From NCBI RefSeq assembly GCF_900100435.1, contig NZ_FNEX01000021.1, positions 1 to 64,000 of the forward strand: DNA of 64,000 nucleotides, read 5' to 3'. This DNA is from Pedobacter sp. ok626. Its GTDB lineage: Bacteria; Bacteroidota; Bacteroidia; Sphingobacteriales; Sphingobacteriaceae. Both the position numbers and the translations under genes were made by a program. The notes beneath the pieces are model-generated. The model searched no databases. It was given only the letters and a program-made list of their open reading frames with translations, and was not told where the DNA came from. Every line of letters starts with the position of its first letter. Position 1 is the first letter of the stretch. This document shows, piece after piece, positions 17,535-26,054 of this stretch.

Positions 17535-17900
17535 AGTTTTTTGTTTTTTTTCTAAAAGTATGCACTAAGCTGTTGATTGTCAACTCGCATGCTTTTGATT
17601 GCTTGCACTTTAAAGCAATTTAATTCACAATGTATTAACGGATGTTAAGCGGATACTACTCGGCTCCAGTCGGGCAATGTCCGAGTAATGTCCGGGTAAA
17701 TGCCGGGTATAGGCCGGGTTTATAGGATTAACTGAAAGGAAACTTTTAGACTGAAATCCTTGGTTGTAACATTCTAGTTATGTAATAAAAAGTCAGCTTT
17801 TGTTAACATTTGTTAAAAAAAACACTTCTATCATCGTCACAGTAAATTCAAATATTTGAATTGCTGTTAGCATACTTTAACAATTATTTATATTTATCAT
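17535..17900. other. Intergenic region with helical-phase repeats
   Basis: Between the divergent DUF6266 and alcohol dehydrogenase genes. Beyond the repeat at 17666-17720 I see only AT-rich sequence and no convincing promoter box. Confidence 0.55.
17666..17720. repeat. Five imperfect 11-bp tandem repeats
   Basis: Five successive 11-mers, CCAGTCGGGCA, ATGTCCGAGTA, ATGTCCGGGTA, AATGCCGGGTA and TAGGCCGGGTT, share a core CCGGGTA. A degenerate sixth lies just upstream (17655-17665). ACTCGG (17658-17663) and CCGAGT (17681-17686) also form an inverted pair. Confidence 0.7.
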
Positions 17901-18944
17901 ATGATAGAAACAAAAGGATATGCAGCGCAAAGCGCAGATACAGATTTAGCTCCATGGGCTTTTGAACGCCGCGAAGTTGGCCCGCATGATGTACAGTTTG
18001 ATATCTTATTTTGTGGCGTTTGTCACTCAGATCTGCATCAGATTAAAAACGACTGGTTTCCAGGTATATTCCCAATGGTTCCCGGACATGAGATTGTTGG
18101 ACGTGTAGTTAAAGTGGGTGACCATGTGAAAAAATTCAAGGTCGGTGACCTTGCTGGTACAGGATGTTTGGTGGACTCTTGTCAGGTTTGTGAAAACTGT
18201 AAGAAAGATCTGGAACAGTATTGCTTAGAAGGTAGTACAGGTACCTATAACAGTTTAGAAAGAGACGGTAAAACACCAACCTATGGTGGTTATTCTAATA
18301 CTATAGTGGTTAGGGAAGAATTTGTATTACATGTGTCAGACAAATTAAACTTGGCTGCTGTAGCGCCTCTATTGTGTGCTGGTATTACTACTTATTCTCC
18401 TTTAAGACATTGGAAAGTTGGTAAAGGTCATAAACTTGCCGTATTAGGCCTTGGTGGATTGGGCCATATGGCTGTCAAATTTGGCGTTGCATTTGGTGCT
18501 GAGGTAACTGTGCTAAGCACGTCACCTAAAAAGGAAGAAGATGCAAGAAAATTGGGCGCCCATAATTTTGTAGTTACTACAGATGAGGCACAGGTCAAGG
18601 CAGCAATGGGTACATTTGACTTTATCCTGGACACTGTCTCAGCAGAGCACGATTTTAAAATGTACTTATCTCTATTGAGAACCGATGGTACAATGATCTG
18701 TGTAGGTGTTCCATCTAAACCAGCAGAAATCCCGGCTTTTAGTTTGTTGGGCGGCAGAAAGAGTGTTGCAGGTTCTGGTATTGGAGGTATTGCTGAAACT
18801 CAGGAAATGCTTGATTTTTGTGCAGCGCATAATATTGTTTCTGAGATAGAAATGATTGATATGAAAGATATTCATACTGCTTATGAACGCATGGAAAAAG
18901 GCGATGTACGCTATAGGTTCGTAATCGATATGGCTACATTATAA
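17901..18944 (+). CDS. NAD(P)-dependent zinc alcohol dehydrogenase (cinnamyl-alcohol/YahK type)
   Basis: A 347-residue MDR enzyme. The catalytic zinc ligands are visible as C41 (GVCHSD) and the GHE at 62-64, with the third Cys in LLCAGIT near residue 158. The structural zinc set is C94, C97, C100 and C108. The Rossmann motif is GLGGLGHMAVKFG. Family members reduce aldehydes, usually with NADPH, in the cytoplasm. The gene is monocistronic and followed by the terminator at 18978. The physiological substrate is not visible from context. Confidence 0.9.
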   Translation: MIETKGYAAQSADTDLAPWAFERREVGPHDVQFDILFCGVCHSDLHQIKNDWFPGIFPMVPGHEIVGRVVKVGDHVKKFKVGDLAGTGCLVDSCQVCENCKKDLEQYCLEGSTGTYNSLERDGKTPTYGGYSNTIVVREEFVLHVSDKLNLAAVAPLLCAGITTYSPLRHWKVGKGHKLAVLGLGGLGHMAVKFGVAFGAEVTVLSTSPKKEEDARKLGAHNFVVTTDEAQVKAAMGTFDFILDTVSAEHDFKMYLSLLRTDGTMICVGVPSKPAEIPAFSLLGGRKSVAGSGIGGIAETQEMLDFCAAHNIVSEIEMIDMKDIHTAYERMEKGDVRYRFVIDMATL

Positions 18945-18977
18945 TTTTTTTGTTTGAGCCCAGCTAGGGCGAAGCTT

Positions 18978-19011
18978 AAAAGCCGTTTTTCGATAAGAAG
19001 AACGGCTTTTT
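18978..19011 (+). terminator. Terminator with the same core as the one at 139-175
   Basis: The left arm AAAAGCCGTTTTTC and loop GATAA are identical to the copy at 139-175; the right arm differs by a base or two. Confidence 0.8.
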
Positions 19012-19055
19012 CTGTACAGACTTATGTTTAATCCATCGCTATAAAGAAAAGGTCC

Positions 19056-19415
19056 CTACTTAGATAATCGCTCAACAGCTTCTTTAACAGAACCCAGAAA
19101 ATTGACCTGCCTGCCTTTATTGCTTTCGAAGATGAAATCCTTAATAGACTGCCCTGGATACTTACTGAAATCACCAACTATTGCCAATTGTACCCTGTAG
19201 TTGGAAAACTTTTGCAGGATTTCACCTGCGATACCTGTTTTTAGATCAAAAAAATCAGACGTAATGTTTGGCTCATGGATAATGATTTTGTCAAAGTCCT
19301 GATAATATAAATCGACCATTAGTTGCAGACCTTCTTCTGCATTGGTCACTATAACGGAATCGGAAATTACTTCTGCAATTTTTACGTCTTCATTTTGGTG
19401 AACTTCTATTTTCAT
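19056..19415 (-). CDS. DUF4180 family protein
   Basis: A 119-residue cytoplasmic alpha/beta protein. It has the DUF4180 pattern: AEVISDSVIVTNAEEGLQLMVDLYYQ, then KIIIHEPNITSDFFDLKTGIAGEILQKF with the well-kept ITSDFFDL, and NYRVQLAIVGDFSKY near the end. It has normal length. The family has an STAS-like appearance and no known activity. The start is the ATG at 19415. It converges on the alcohol dehydrogenase terminator and stands alone. Confidence 0.82.
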   Translation of the reverse strand: MKIEVHQNEDVKIAEVISDSVIVTNAEEGLQLMVDLYYQDFDKIIIHEPNITSDFFDLKTGIAGEILQKFSNYRVQLAIVGDFSKYPGQSIKDFIFESNKGRQVNFLGSVKEAVERLSK

Positions 19416-19460
19416 GGACGCTAAATTCTACATTAAATGTTAAAAGACAAAGCGAGTTCT

Positions 19461-19490
19461 TTTGCAGCCTTCTTGTTTTTTATATCTTTG
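19461..19490 (+). promoter_or_regulatory. Promoter TTTG-N18-TATCTTTG
   Basis: TTTG at 19461-19464 and TATCTTTG at 19483-19490 match both consensus boxes, giving a start near 19493. It would transcribe the short frame at 19497 and rsgA. Confidence 0.6.
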
Positions 19491-19496
19491 TATCTT

Positions 19497-19669
19497 ATGC
19501 AAAGACAACTATTCACATATTATAGTTTAGCGATTGGAATGATTGCCTGATTCCGGGTGTCTTGTTTCTAAAGTTGCTTACTTGGTTTTTCTATATTACC
19601 AACAGTGATTTGTATGGAACAAACCATTCGGATGATAGAGAATTAAGCAATTTTATTTCATCACTTTAA
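19497..19669 (+). pseudogene. Possible frameshifted small membrane protein
   Basis: The ATG at 19497, 6 nt after the promoter, opens a 17-codon frame (ending GMIA, stop 19548-19550). A frame shifted by one base stays open from 19526 to the stop at 19667-19669. Joined near 19545 they would make about 57 residues with one hydrophobic helix (LIPGVLFLKLLTWFFYIT). Either a one-base deletion broke a small gene, or this is chance. I recognise no family. Confidence 0.35.
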
Positions 19670-19679
19670 ATTATATGTA

Positions 19680-20732
19680 GTGAATAATTTATCATTATAT
19701 GGTTGGAACGACAGTCTGTTTCAACTTAAACAAATCTCGCAATACAAACATCTTTTTCATGGTCGCGTTTCTGCAGTAAACAAAACTAATTATGAAGTTA
19801 TTGCCGAAAACGGCCTGCTGGTATGCGAGCTAAGCGGTAATTTACTATATGGAAGCTCCTCATTTGAACTTCCATGTACAGGAGATTGGATTATCTTTCA
19901 ACCTTTTGACGATAATAAAGGAATAATCGTTGATGTTTTACCGCGTAAACATACACTGTACCGAAGAAAGAGCGGTACAATATCCGATAGGCAGGCTATT
20001 GCATCCCATATTGATAAGGCATTTATCGTACAAAGCCTTGATGCAAATTTCAGTGTTCGCCGAACGGAGCGTTTTATGGTCCAGGTGTTAGAGGAAAATA
20101 TTCAGCCTGCATTGATACTTACTAAATCTGATTTGGAGTTTAGTCGCCATCAAGTGGATGAATCACTGAAACATATTGCCCGCCAAATGCCGATATTTTT
20201 CACAAGCATTCTTTCTCCCGAAACAATACTTCCTGTGCGTAAATTTATCCACCAGGGAGAATCCATCGTATTTGTGGGATCATCGGGGGTTGGGAAAAGT
20301 TCTTTAATCAATGCATTGTGTGAACGGACAGTATTTTTTACATCTGAAATAAGCAAATCCTCAGGCAAAGGGCGACATACCTCAACCCGAAGAGAAATGG
20401 TGCTGATGGATGATGGGGGTATTTTAATAGATACGCCTGGTGTAAGAGAATTTGGTTTAGCTTCTGACAATCCCGAGGTATTAGCAGATATATTCGATGT
20501 TTCTGATTTTGCAGGATCCTGTCGTTTTGAGAATTGTACCCATGTCGATGAACCCGGCTGTTCGGTTGTCGAAGCTGTAAACAATGGTCTTTTGGAATTG
20601 AAAGTGTACAGTAGTTATCTCAAGTTGAGAAAAGAATCTTGGCATTTTTCTACTTCAGAACATGAAAAACGTAAAAGAGACAAGTCTTTTGCTAGAATTT
20701 CAAATGAGGCTAAGCGGTTAAAAAAACGCTGA
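19680..20732 (+). CDS. rsgA: Ribosome small subunit-dependent GTPase RsgA
   Basis: A 350-residue circularly permuted GTPase that helps the late maturation of the 30S subunit. It has an N-terminal OB-like domain (about 25-95), then the G motifs in permuted order: TKSD (G4), GSSGVGKSSLINAL (G1), the G2 Thr in GRHTSTRREM and DTPGVREFG (G3). The C-terminal zinc-binding region is CRFENCTHVDEPGC. The only start that fits is the GTG at 19680, 11 nt after the stop of the short frame above. A bidirectional-looking hairpin follows. Confidence 0.9.
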   Translation: MNNLSLYGWNDSLFQLKQISQYKHLFHGRVSAVNKTNYEVIAENGLLVCELSGNLLYGSSSFELPCTGDWIIFQPFDDNKGIIVDVLPRKHTLYRRKSGTISDRQAIASHIDKAFIVQSLDANFSVRRTERFMVQVLEENIQPALILTKSDLEFSRHQVDESLKHIARQMPIFFTSILSPETILPVRKFIHQGESIVFVGSSGVGKSSLINALCERTVFFTSEISKSSGKGRHTSTRREMVLMDDGGILIDTPGVREFGLASDNPEVLADIFDVSDFAGSCRFENCTHVDEPGCSVVEAVNNGLLELKVYSSYLKLRKESWHFSTSEHEKRKRDKSFARISNEAKRLKKR

Positions 20733-20744
20733 TCTTTTTATCAT

Positions 20745-20786
20745 TTAGTACAGGTGTTTCACTATCAGTTGAAACACCTGTACTAA
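20745..20786. terminator. Perfect 17-bp hairpin between convergent genes
   Basis: TTAGTACAGGTGTTTCA pairs without mismatch with TGAAACACCTGTACTAA around an 8-nt loop. It lies between rsgA and the convergent AraC gene, so it probably stops both transcripts, although the U-tracts are poor. Confidence 0.65.
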
Positions 20787-20798
20787 CCATTGAAAAAT

Positions 20799-21629
20799 TT
20801 AGAGTAAGTGCTGCCGATATCCAGTCAAACTCATGCCTTTTTGCTTCTTAAAAAACTTGTTCAGGTGACTGCCGTCTGCAAATCCGAATTCATCGGCCAG
20901 TTCATTGATTCGGAGGTCGCTGAATTTTAACCGCCATTCGATCAGTCGGATCCTATAGCTAGCAATAAATTGCTGGATGGTTTCTCCGCATTGTTTCTTG
21001 AAATAAATACCCAGGTATGCCTGGGAAATCCCAAAAGTCTGACTTATCACAGCCGCAGTCAGTTGATCTGGCATAAAAATATGGCGCTCGATATGGTTGA
21101 TGATCTGGAGTATGCGCTTGTCTGTATTGGTACGGACGTTTTCAGGCCTTATCTTTGAAATGTTCCTTGCCGCGATAACGATCAGTGCATTTACAAGATT
21201 CATATCCAGATCCTGTTGGTAAACACCACCCAGCTTCATTCCAAACAGCATCGATTCGACAATCATTTCAACCAGCCGGCTGTCGTCCTTGCAGCGCATT
21301 ACGCAACCCGATAGATGGGTGGCATAGAAGAGCAGACATTCCAGGTGGTGAATACTTTTCCATGGATAGCTGCGAATGTAACTGTCGCTAAACCGGATCA
21401 GCAGGAACTCTGTTACTTCGGTGATCTCAAAAGTATGTCGGTCGTTGGGCGTGAGCAGTAACAAATTGCCATCACGGTAGGCCATCCGGTTGCCATTGAT
21501 GCAGACGGTGCCTTTACCAGAAATGAGGTACACCATTTCAAAGAAACTATACTGTCGGTCACCCAGGGGGCAGTGATCAGTTTTGAGGTATTCCAGCTCT
21601 ACCTGCTGGTGCATATTTTGTTTGACCAT
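20799..21629 (-). CDS. AraC-family transcriptional regulator
   Basis: A 276-residue regulator. The cupin-like N-terminal sensing domain is seen in SFFEMVYLISGKGTVCINGN and LLLLTPNDRHTFEI. The C-terminal double HTH (about 180-276) contains ISQAYLGIYFKKQCGETIQQFI and the second helix pair ELADEFGFADGSHLNKFFKKQKG. I place the start at ATG 21629, 4 nt after a TATGTTTG box on this strand. It is divergent from the MFS exporter and is its likely activator. The inducer is unknown. Confidence 0.88.
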   Translation of the reverse strand: MVKQNMHQQVELEYLKTDHCPLGDRQYSFFEMVYLISGKGTVCINGNRMAYRDGNLLLLTPNDRHTFEITEVTEFLLIRFSDSYIRSYPWKSIHHLECLLFYATHLSGCVMRCKDDSRLVEMIVESMLFGMKLGGVYQQDLDMNLVNALIVIAARNISKIRPENVRTNTDKRILQIINHIERHIFMPDQLTAAVISQTFGISQAYLGIYFKKQCGETIQQFIASYRIRLIEWRLKFSDLRINELADEFGFADGSHLNKFFKKQKGMSLTGYRQHLL

Positions 21630-21633
21630 AATA

Positions 21634-21695
21634 CAAACATACCTTTTTATCATAGAAATGAACCGAATAGTCCTACCTTTTTCGGTCTACTTTTG
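21634..21695. promoter_or_regulatory. Divergent AraC/MFS promoter region
   Basis: TATGTTTG on the minus strand (21641-21634) sits 4 nt before the AraC ATG at 21629. TACTTTTG on the plus strand (21688-21695) sits 6 nt before the MFS ATG at 21702. Both boxes fit TAnnTTTG and fix the two starts. Confidence 0.6.
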
Positions 21696-21701
21696 TTGAA
21701 A

Positions 21702-23306
21702 ATGACCTCAAAAATAAAAACTATGTTTAAAGACAAAAAGAATACACTGACCCTGGCTGCCGTTTGCCTTTCCTCACTGATGTTTGGATTGGAAATATCG
21801 AGTGTGCCGGTATTATTGCCAACGCTCGAAAAATTATTAAAGGGCAATTTCAGTGATGTACAATGGATCATGAATGCCTATACCATTGCTTGCACTACGG
21901 TACTAATGGCATCCGGCACGCTTGCTGACCGTTATGGTCGCAAACTTGTTTTCATAGCGGGGCTAGTCCTTTTTGGTGTAACCTCCCTGCTTTGTGGGCT
22001 GGCCACGGCAATGCCACTGCTCATTGTCGGGCGTTTTTTGCAGGGCCTTGGCGGCGGGATTATGCTGATCTGTCAGGTCGCAATTCTCTCTCACCAGTTC
22101 CAGGACGGGCGCGAACGTAGCCTGGCCTTTGCCGCCTGGGGGATTGTTTTTGGAGTAGGGTTGGGCTTCGGGCCCCTAATTGGGGGTATGATCCTCACAT
22201 TTTTAAGTTGGAAATGGGTGTTCCTGGTGCATGTTCCGCTTAGCCTGCTTACCCTAGGACTTGCATGGGCTGGAATACGGGAATCACGGTCGGCTCAAAT
22301 ACAGCGGCTGGATACCTTAGGTATGATCAGTCTTTCCCTGGCTGTTTTTGGACTTATTTATTACATTACTCAAGGACCCGCAATGGGATTTTTAAGCTTT
22401 TATGCGCTACTGATCCTGGGGGGATCTGTAGCTTGTTTTCTGCTCTTCTTATATGCAGAAAAGACAAGCGTTCAGCCGATGTTTGATTTTACGGTATTTA
22501 AGGTACGGGACTTTTCCGGGGCCATTATCGGTTCTGTGGGCATGAACTTTTGTTTTTGGCCCTTTATAATTTACCTTCCTATCTATTTTCAGGGTGTATT
22601 GGGTTACAGTAGTCTTATGGCAGGTACGATGCTGCTGGCCTATACTTTGCCTACATTAGTGGTTCCGCCACTGGCCGAGCGACTGCTGATGAGGTACCGT
22701 CCCGGTATTGTGATCCCATTAGGACTTTTTATTATCGGATTAGGATTTATACTCATGTGGTTTGGCATCCGTGTTGCCCATATAGGGCCATGGACTATGA
22801 TACCAGGTATGTTGTTGTCTGGCATTGGACTGGGACTATCTAATACTACAGTTACCAATACCACCACAGGTGCTGTGAGTGCGGATCGTGCAGGTATGGC
22901 TTCGGGTATAGATATGAGTGCAAGACTGATCACCTTGGCAATCAATATTGCTCTCATGGGATTCTTGTTAAGTAAGGGGGTGTTTACCCATTTAAAGATA
23001 GCATTTTCAGGAGCTTTGGATAACCTTCAGCTCCATTCAGCGGCAGAAAAAATCGCAGCAGGTAATTTTGCGGGCCTCCTGGAAAAAAATCCCAGGATTG
23101 CAACTCTAGATCCTGCTGGCGATATTACACATCATGCATTGGCTGGTGGCTTTCAACTGCTGACTTTGTTTGGCGGAATTGGAGTGGTTTTCCTTGCATT
23201 GGTCAGTTTCTTTATATTTAAGCCGCGATCAGAGAATGAGTTAAATTTAACAGTAGAAAATGAAAAGCTATTCCTTCCATGCAACGATAGAAATAATAGG
23301 GATTAA
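21702..23306 (+). CDS. MFS drug exporter, DHA2 (EmrB/QacA-like) family
   Basis: A 534-residue inner-membrane antiporter with about 14 helices. Motif A is GTLADRYGRKLVF, and the antiporter motif C region is GFGPLIGGMILTFLSWKWVF. The start ATG 21702 is supported by a -7 box just upstream; ATG 21723 is the alternative. DHA2 members export cationic or amphipathic drugs with protons. The divergent AraC regulator suggests induction by the exported compound. No membrane-fusion or TolC partner is adjacent. The 3' end overlaps the next gene by 47 bp in another frame. Confidence 0.88.
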   Translation: MTSKIKTMFKDKKNTLTLAAVCLSSLMFGLEISSVPVLLPTLEKLLKGNFSDVQWIMNAYTIACTTVLMASGTLADRYGRKLVFIAGLVLFGVTSLLCGLATAMPLLIVGRFLQGLGGGIMLICQVAILSHQFQDGRERSLAFAAWGIVFGVGLGFGPLIGGMILTFLSWKWVFLVHVPLSLLTLGLAWAGIRESRSAQIQRLDTLGMISLSLAVFGLIYYITQGPAMGFLSFYALLILGGSVACFLLFLYAEKTSVQPMFDFTVFKVRDFSGAIIGSVGMNFCFWPFIIYLPIYFQGVLGYSSLMAGTMLLAYTLPTLVVPPLAERLLMRYRPGIVIPLGLFIIGLGFILMWFGIRVAHIGPWTMIPGMLLSGIGLGLSNTTVTNTTTGAVSADRAGMASGIDMSARLITLAINIALMGFLLSKGVFTHLKIAFSGALDNLQLHSAAEKIAAGNFAGLLEKNPRIATLDPAGDITHHALAGGFQLLTLFGGIGVVFLALVSFFIFKPRSENELNLTVENEKLFLPCNDRNNRD

Positions 23307-23742
23307 TCCATACGTGCAAGTCCCGGAAACTATTTTGACCGAAATTTTTATTCAAGCAGGTAAAGATAAAGGACATATTCCAGTTACTGGGACTGTAAAC
23401 AGTTTACCGTATCAACAAACCTTACTAAAGTACAGTGGTCTTTGGCGACTTTATATTAATACATTAATGCTTAAAAATTCTCCCAAACGTATTGGAGAAA
23501 ACATTGAAGTGACTATTGAATTTGATCCGTCGGATAAAACAATAAAGCCACATCCTAAGTTTATAGAGGCATTAGAAAATAATTTAGAAGCAAAGTCTAA
23601 ATTTGATAGTCTCAGCCCTTCAATGCAAAAAGAGATGGTAAGATATATTTCTTCGTTAAAAATAGAGGAAAGTAGAACTCGAAATATTGAAAGAGCTATT
23701 AGTTATTTACTAGGTAAAGGTTCGTTTATAGGAAGAAAATAA
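23260..23742 (+). CDS. DUF1905/YdeI-OmdA family protein
   Basis: A 160-residue protein. The N-terminal DUF1905 domain (about 1-95) is a small beta-barrel: FHATIEI, TGTVNSLPYQQTLLKYSGLWRL, IGENIEVTIEFDP. The C-terminal OmdA/YdeI-type helical tail (about 100-155) contains FDSLSPSMQKEMVRYI and ISYLLGKG. Its function is unknown; related proteins have been linked to resistance to antimicrobial peptides. It begins inside the end of the MFS gene, so the two are probably co-transcribed and translationally coupled. Confidence 0.82.
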   Translation: MKSYSFHATIEIIGINPYVQVPETILTEIFIQAGKDKGHIPVTGTVNSLPYQQTLLKYSGLWRLYINTLMLKNSPKRIGENIEVTIEFDPSDKTIKPHPKFIEALENNLEAKSKFDSLSPSMQKEMVRYISSLKIEESRTRNIERAISYLLGKGSFIGRK

Positions 23743-23799
23743 AGATATTGACGGGCTGAAAAAATGCGCTATCTTTATAATCGAAGAATTTTGTATACT

Positions 23800-24549
23800 A
23801 TGAAAAGATATTTTTTACTCCTTTTATTATTCACGACATTATCGGGATATGCTCAAAATACGATCAATAACTACAAATATGTATTGGTGCCAGAGCAATA
23901 TAGTTTTTTTAAAGAAGCGCATCAGTATGGTCTAAACAGCCTTGCTAAGAATATGCTGGAAGAAAAAGGCTTTACAGCCTATTTTGATAATAAAGATTTG
24001 CCTACTGAGATTGCTAACAATAAATGTAAGGCATTGAATGCCGATCTTATTGAGAAAAAAGGGATGTTTACCACCACACTTACACTGATCCTAAAGGATT
24101 GCCAAGGTAATGTGATTTTTAAAAGTAAGGAAGGTAAAAGTAGAGAAAAGGAATTTAGCGCTGCCTATAACGAAGCTTTGAGAAATGCCTTTGTCTCTCT
24201 AAATGAACTTCCCTATACTTTTACCGATGAAGCTGTAAAGGTTGAAAGTGTAAAAGCTCCAGTAGTTGTTGCAGCCCCTGTAAATAGTCCAGTTGCCGTT
24301 GCAGCAGCAGTAGTTGAAAGTACCGAAGCCTCAGGGACACTATATGCTCAGGCCACCGCAAATGGCTTTCAGCTGATAGATACCACGCCGAAAAAAGTGA
24401 TAACTCTTTATAAAACCTCGGTGCAGGATTGTTTTATTGCAGATAGTGGCCAATCCAAAGGAATCGTCCTGAAAAAAGACGGGAAATGGTTTTTCGAATA
24501 TTATAACAACGAAAAATTGGTTTCTGAAGGTTTATTGATTAAGTTTTAG
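23800..24549 (+). CDS. Hypothetical exported protein
   Basis: The ATG at 23800 begins a good signal peptide (ending GYAQ) and gives 249 residues; the frame is open to 23764. The mature part has an alpha/beta domain (about 25-135), an Ala/Val/Pro-rich linker (about 150-185), and a C-terminal strand-rich part (KKVITLYKTSVQDCFIADS). The layout resembles periplasmic proteins with a linker-joined beta domain. I do not recognise the family. DUF808 follows 16 bp later, so the pair may be one unit. Confidence 0.6.
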   Translation: MKRYFLLLLLFTTLSGYAQNTINNYKYVLVPEQYSFFKEAHQYGLNSLAKNMLEEKGFTAYFDNKDLPTEIANNKCKALNADLIEKKGMFTTTLTLILKDCQGNVIFKSKEGKSREKEFSAAYNEALRNAFVSLNELPYTFTDEAVKVESVKAPVVVAAPVNSPVAVAAAVVESTEASGTLYAQATANGFQLIDTTPKKVITLYKTSVQDCFIADSGQSKGIVLKKDGKWFFEYYNNEKLVSEGLLIKF

Positions 24550-24565
24550 TGTTGAGAGAGTAGAT

Positions 24566-25441
24566 ATGGCTTCAGGTTTTTTTGCGATTTTAGATGATAT
24601 AGCTGCTTTAATGGATGATGTCGGGGTGGCAGCTAAAGTGGCAACGAAAAAAACAGCGGGTATTTTGGGAGATGATTTAGCCGTGAATTCAGAAAAAGCT
24701 ACTGGCTTTCTATCTTCAAGGGAATTACCTGTGCTTTGGGCAATTACTAAAGGCTCTTTAATTAACAAGCTTATTATTGTTCCTATTGCATTATTGCTAA
24801 ATGTATTTTTCCCGGTCGCCATTAAAGTTATTTTGGTTTTAGGCGGGTTTTATTTGGCCTATGAGGGGATGGAAAAAATAATAGAATATTTTTTTCATCG
24901 TTCAAAGACAGGCCATGAAGTGGTTGCAGAAGCTAAAGAGGATGGCGCTGATGCCGAAAAAGCAAAAGTGAAATCTGCAATAACAACTGATTTTATTCTA
25001 TCCGTAGAGATCGTAATTATTGCATTAGGAACTGTTTTGGAAGAAAGCCTAATGTTGCAGATTTTAACAGTTTCCATTGTTGCCCTACTAGCCACAATTG
25101 GTGTTTATGGCATCGTTGCAATGATTGTAAGAATGGATGATATTGGCTATAAATTAATTAAACGTTCCAATAATAAAGGCTTATTTGCAGGTCTGGGACT
25201 TTTATTGGTCAAATCCTTGCCTATTATTATCCGGATCTTAAGCGTGGTTGGAACAATTGCTTTGATCTTGGTTGCAGGTGGCATTTTTGTTCATAACATT
25301 GAATATTTACACCATTTAGTTCCTAATGTAGCTTCGATAATCAAAGAATTAGTGATAGGAGTGGTAGCCGGATTAATTGCGATAGCAATTTTAACAATTG
25401 GTAAAAAAATAGTTTCCTTATTTAGGCGTGATGTGGCTTAA
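24566..25441 (+). CDS. DUF808 family inner-membrane protein (YedI-like)
   Basis: A 291-residue integral membrane protein. The DUF808 N-terminus is clear: MASGFFAILDDIAALMDDV, then KKTAGILGDDLAVNSEKATGF. About seven or eight hydrophobic helices follow. The length is normal for the family (about 290-330). Its function is unknown in the model organisms. It lies 16 bp after the upstream exported protein on the same strand. Confidence 0.85.
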   Translation: MASGFFAILDDIAALMDDVGVAAKVATKKTAGILGDDLAVNSEKATGFLSSRELPVLWAITKGSLINKLIIVPIALLLNVFFPVAIKVILVLGGFYLAYEGMEKIIEYFFHRSKTGHEVVAEAKEDGADAEKAKVKSAITTDFILSVEIVIIALGTVLEESLMLQILTVSIVALLATIGVYGIVAMIVRMDDIGYKLIKRSNNKGLFAGLGLLLVKSLPIIIRILSVVGTIALILVAGGIFVHNIEYLHHLVPNVASIIKELVIGVVAGLIAIAILTIGKKIVSLFRRDVA

Positions 25442-25477
25442 ATAAGGAAACTACTTTATTAAATATGCTGGTTGAAA

Positions 25478-25738
25478 CTAATAAGTAGGCTTCCAGATTT
25501 TAAATCTATTCTCATTTGTTCCTCCGATTTCTCGAATAACAAGACACAAATGATCTTCTCTTTGAGGGAAGTATTTGTCAATGATAAGTTGAGTCTGCTG
25601 TATTAATTGTCCTAGATGTTGTTCGAAATCTATGTTCTTAACGTTTAAGATAACCTGGTTCATTCTAGCAGAGATGATACATTCGAAGGTAAATTCTTTT
25701 TTGAGCGCTTTTACTACTTTTGATCTCAGTTTTTTCAT
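25478..25738 (-). CDS. Hypothetical small protein
   Basis: Starting at ATG 25738 (MKKLRSKVVKALKK) it has 86 residues; the frame is open to 25786. The N-terminus is basic, then come strand and helix segments (ILNVKNIDFEQHLGQLIQQ) and a C-terminal RFKIWKPTY. No family is recognised. It lies in an AT-rich region between DUF808 and the TonB receptor and may be a genuine small gene of unknown role. Confidence 0.4.
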   Translation of the reverse strand: MKKLRSKVVKALKKEFTFECIISARMNQVILNVKNIDFEQHLGQLIQQTQLIIDKYFPQREDHLCLVIREIGGTNENRFKIWKPTY

Positions 25739-26023
25739 TGAATTCGGACTATTATTAATAAGGTTAATACATCGAACTATTATCAACTTTAACGCTACCT
25801 GATTTGAATAATTGTGTTGAGAAATGTCATTATTTCATATCGTGGTTTGCATCAACAATCTTCTAATATAAGGAAAATTAATGGGGAAAACCATAGTCTG
25901 ATTGTTGTACAATTTTTTGGATTTCTAAGTAATTCATTAGGATAGATTCTAGCATTATTTAGTTAGTGCTAATTTATCAATATTTATTTGTCTAAATTAA
26001 TTTTTAGATTAACCTAACTTTTG

Positions 26024-26031
26024 TATGTTTG
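26024..26031 (+). promoter_or_regulatory. -7 box (TATGTTTG) of the TonB receptor gene
   Basis: TATGTTTG fits TAnnTTTG and lies 23 nt before the ATG at 26055. The -33 position is only T-rich. Confidence 0.45.
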
Positions 26032-26054
26032 TGAATGAAACAATTATTACACTA

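Noticed and set aside
22640..22957. 105-codon frame antisense to the MFS exporter
   Set aside because: It is a shadow of the hydrophobic coding strand with no family motif.
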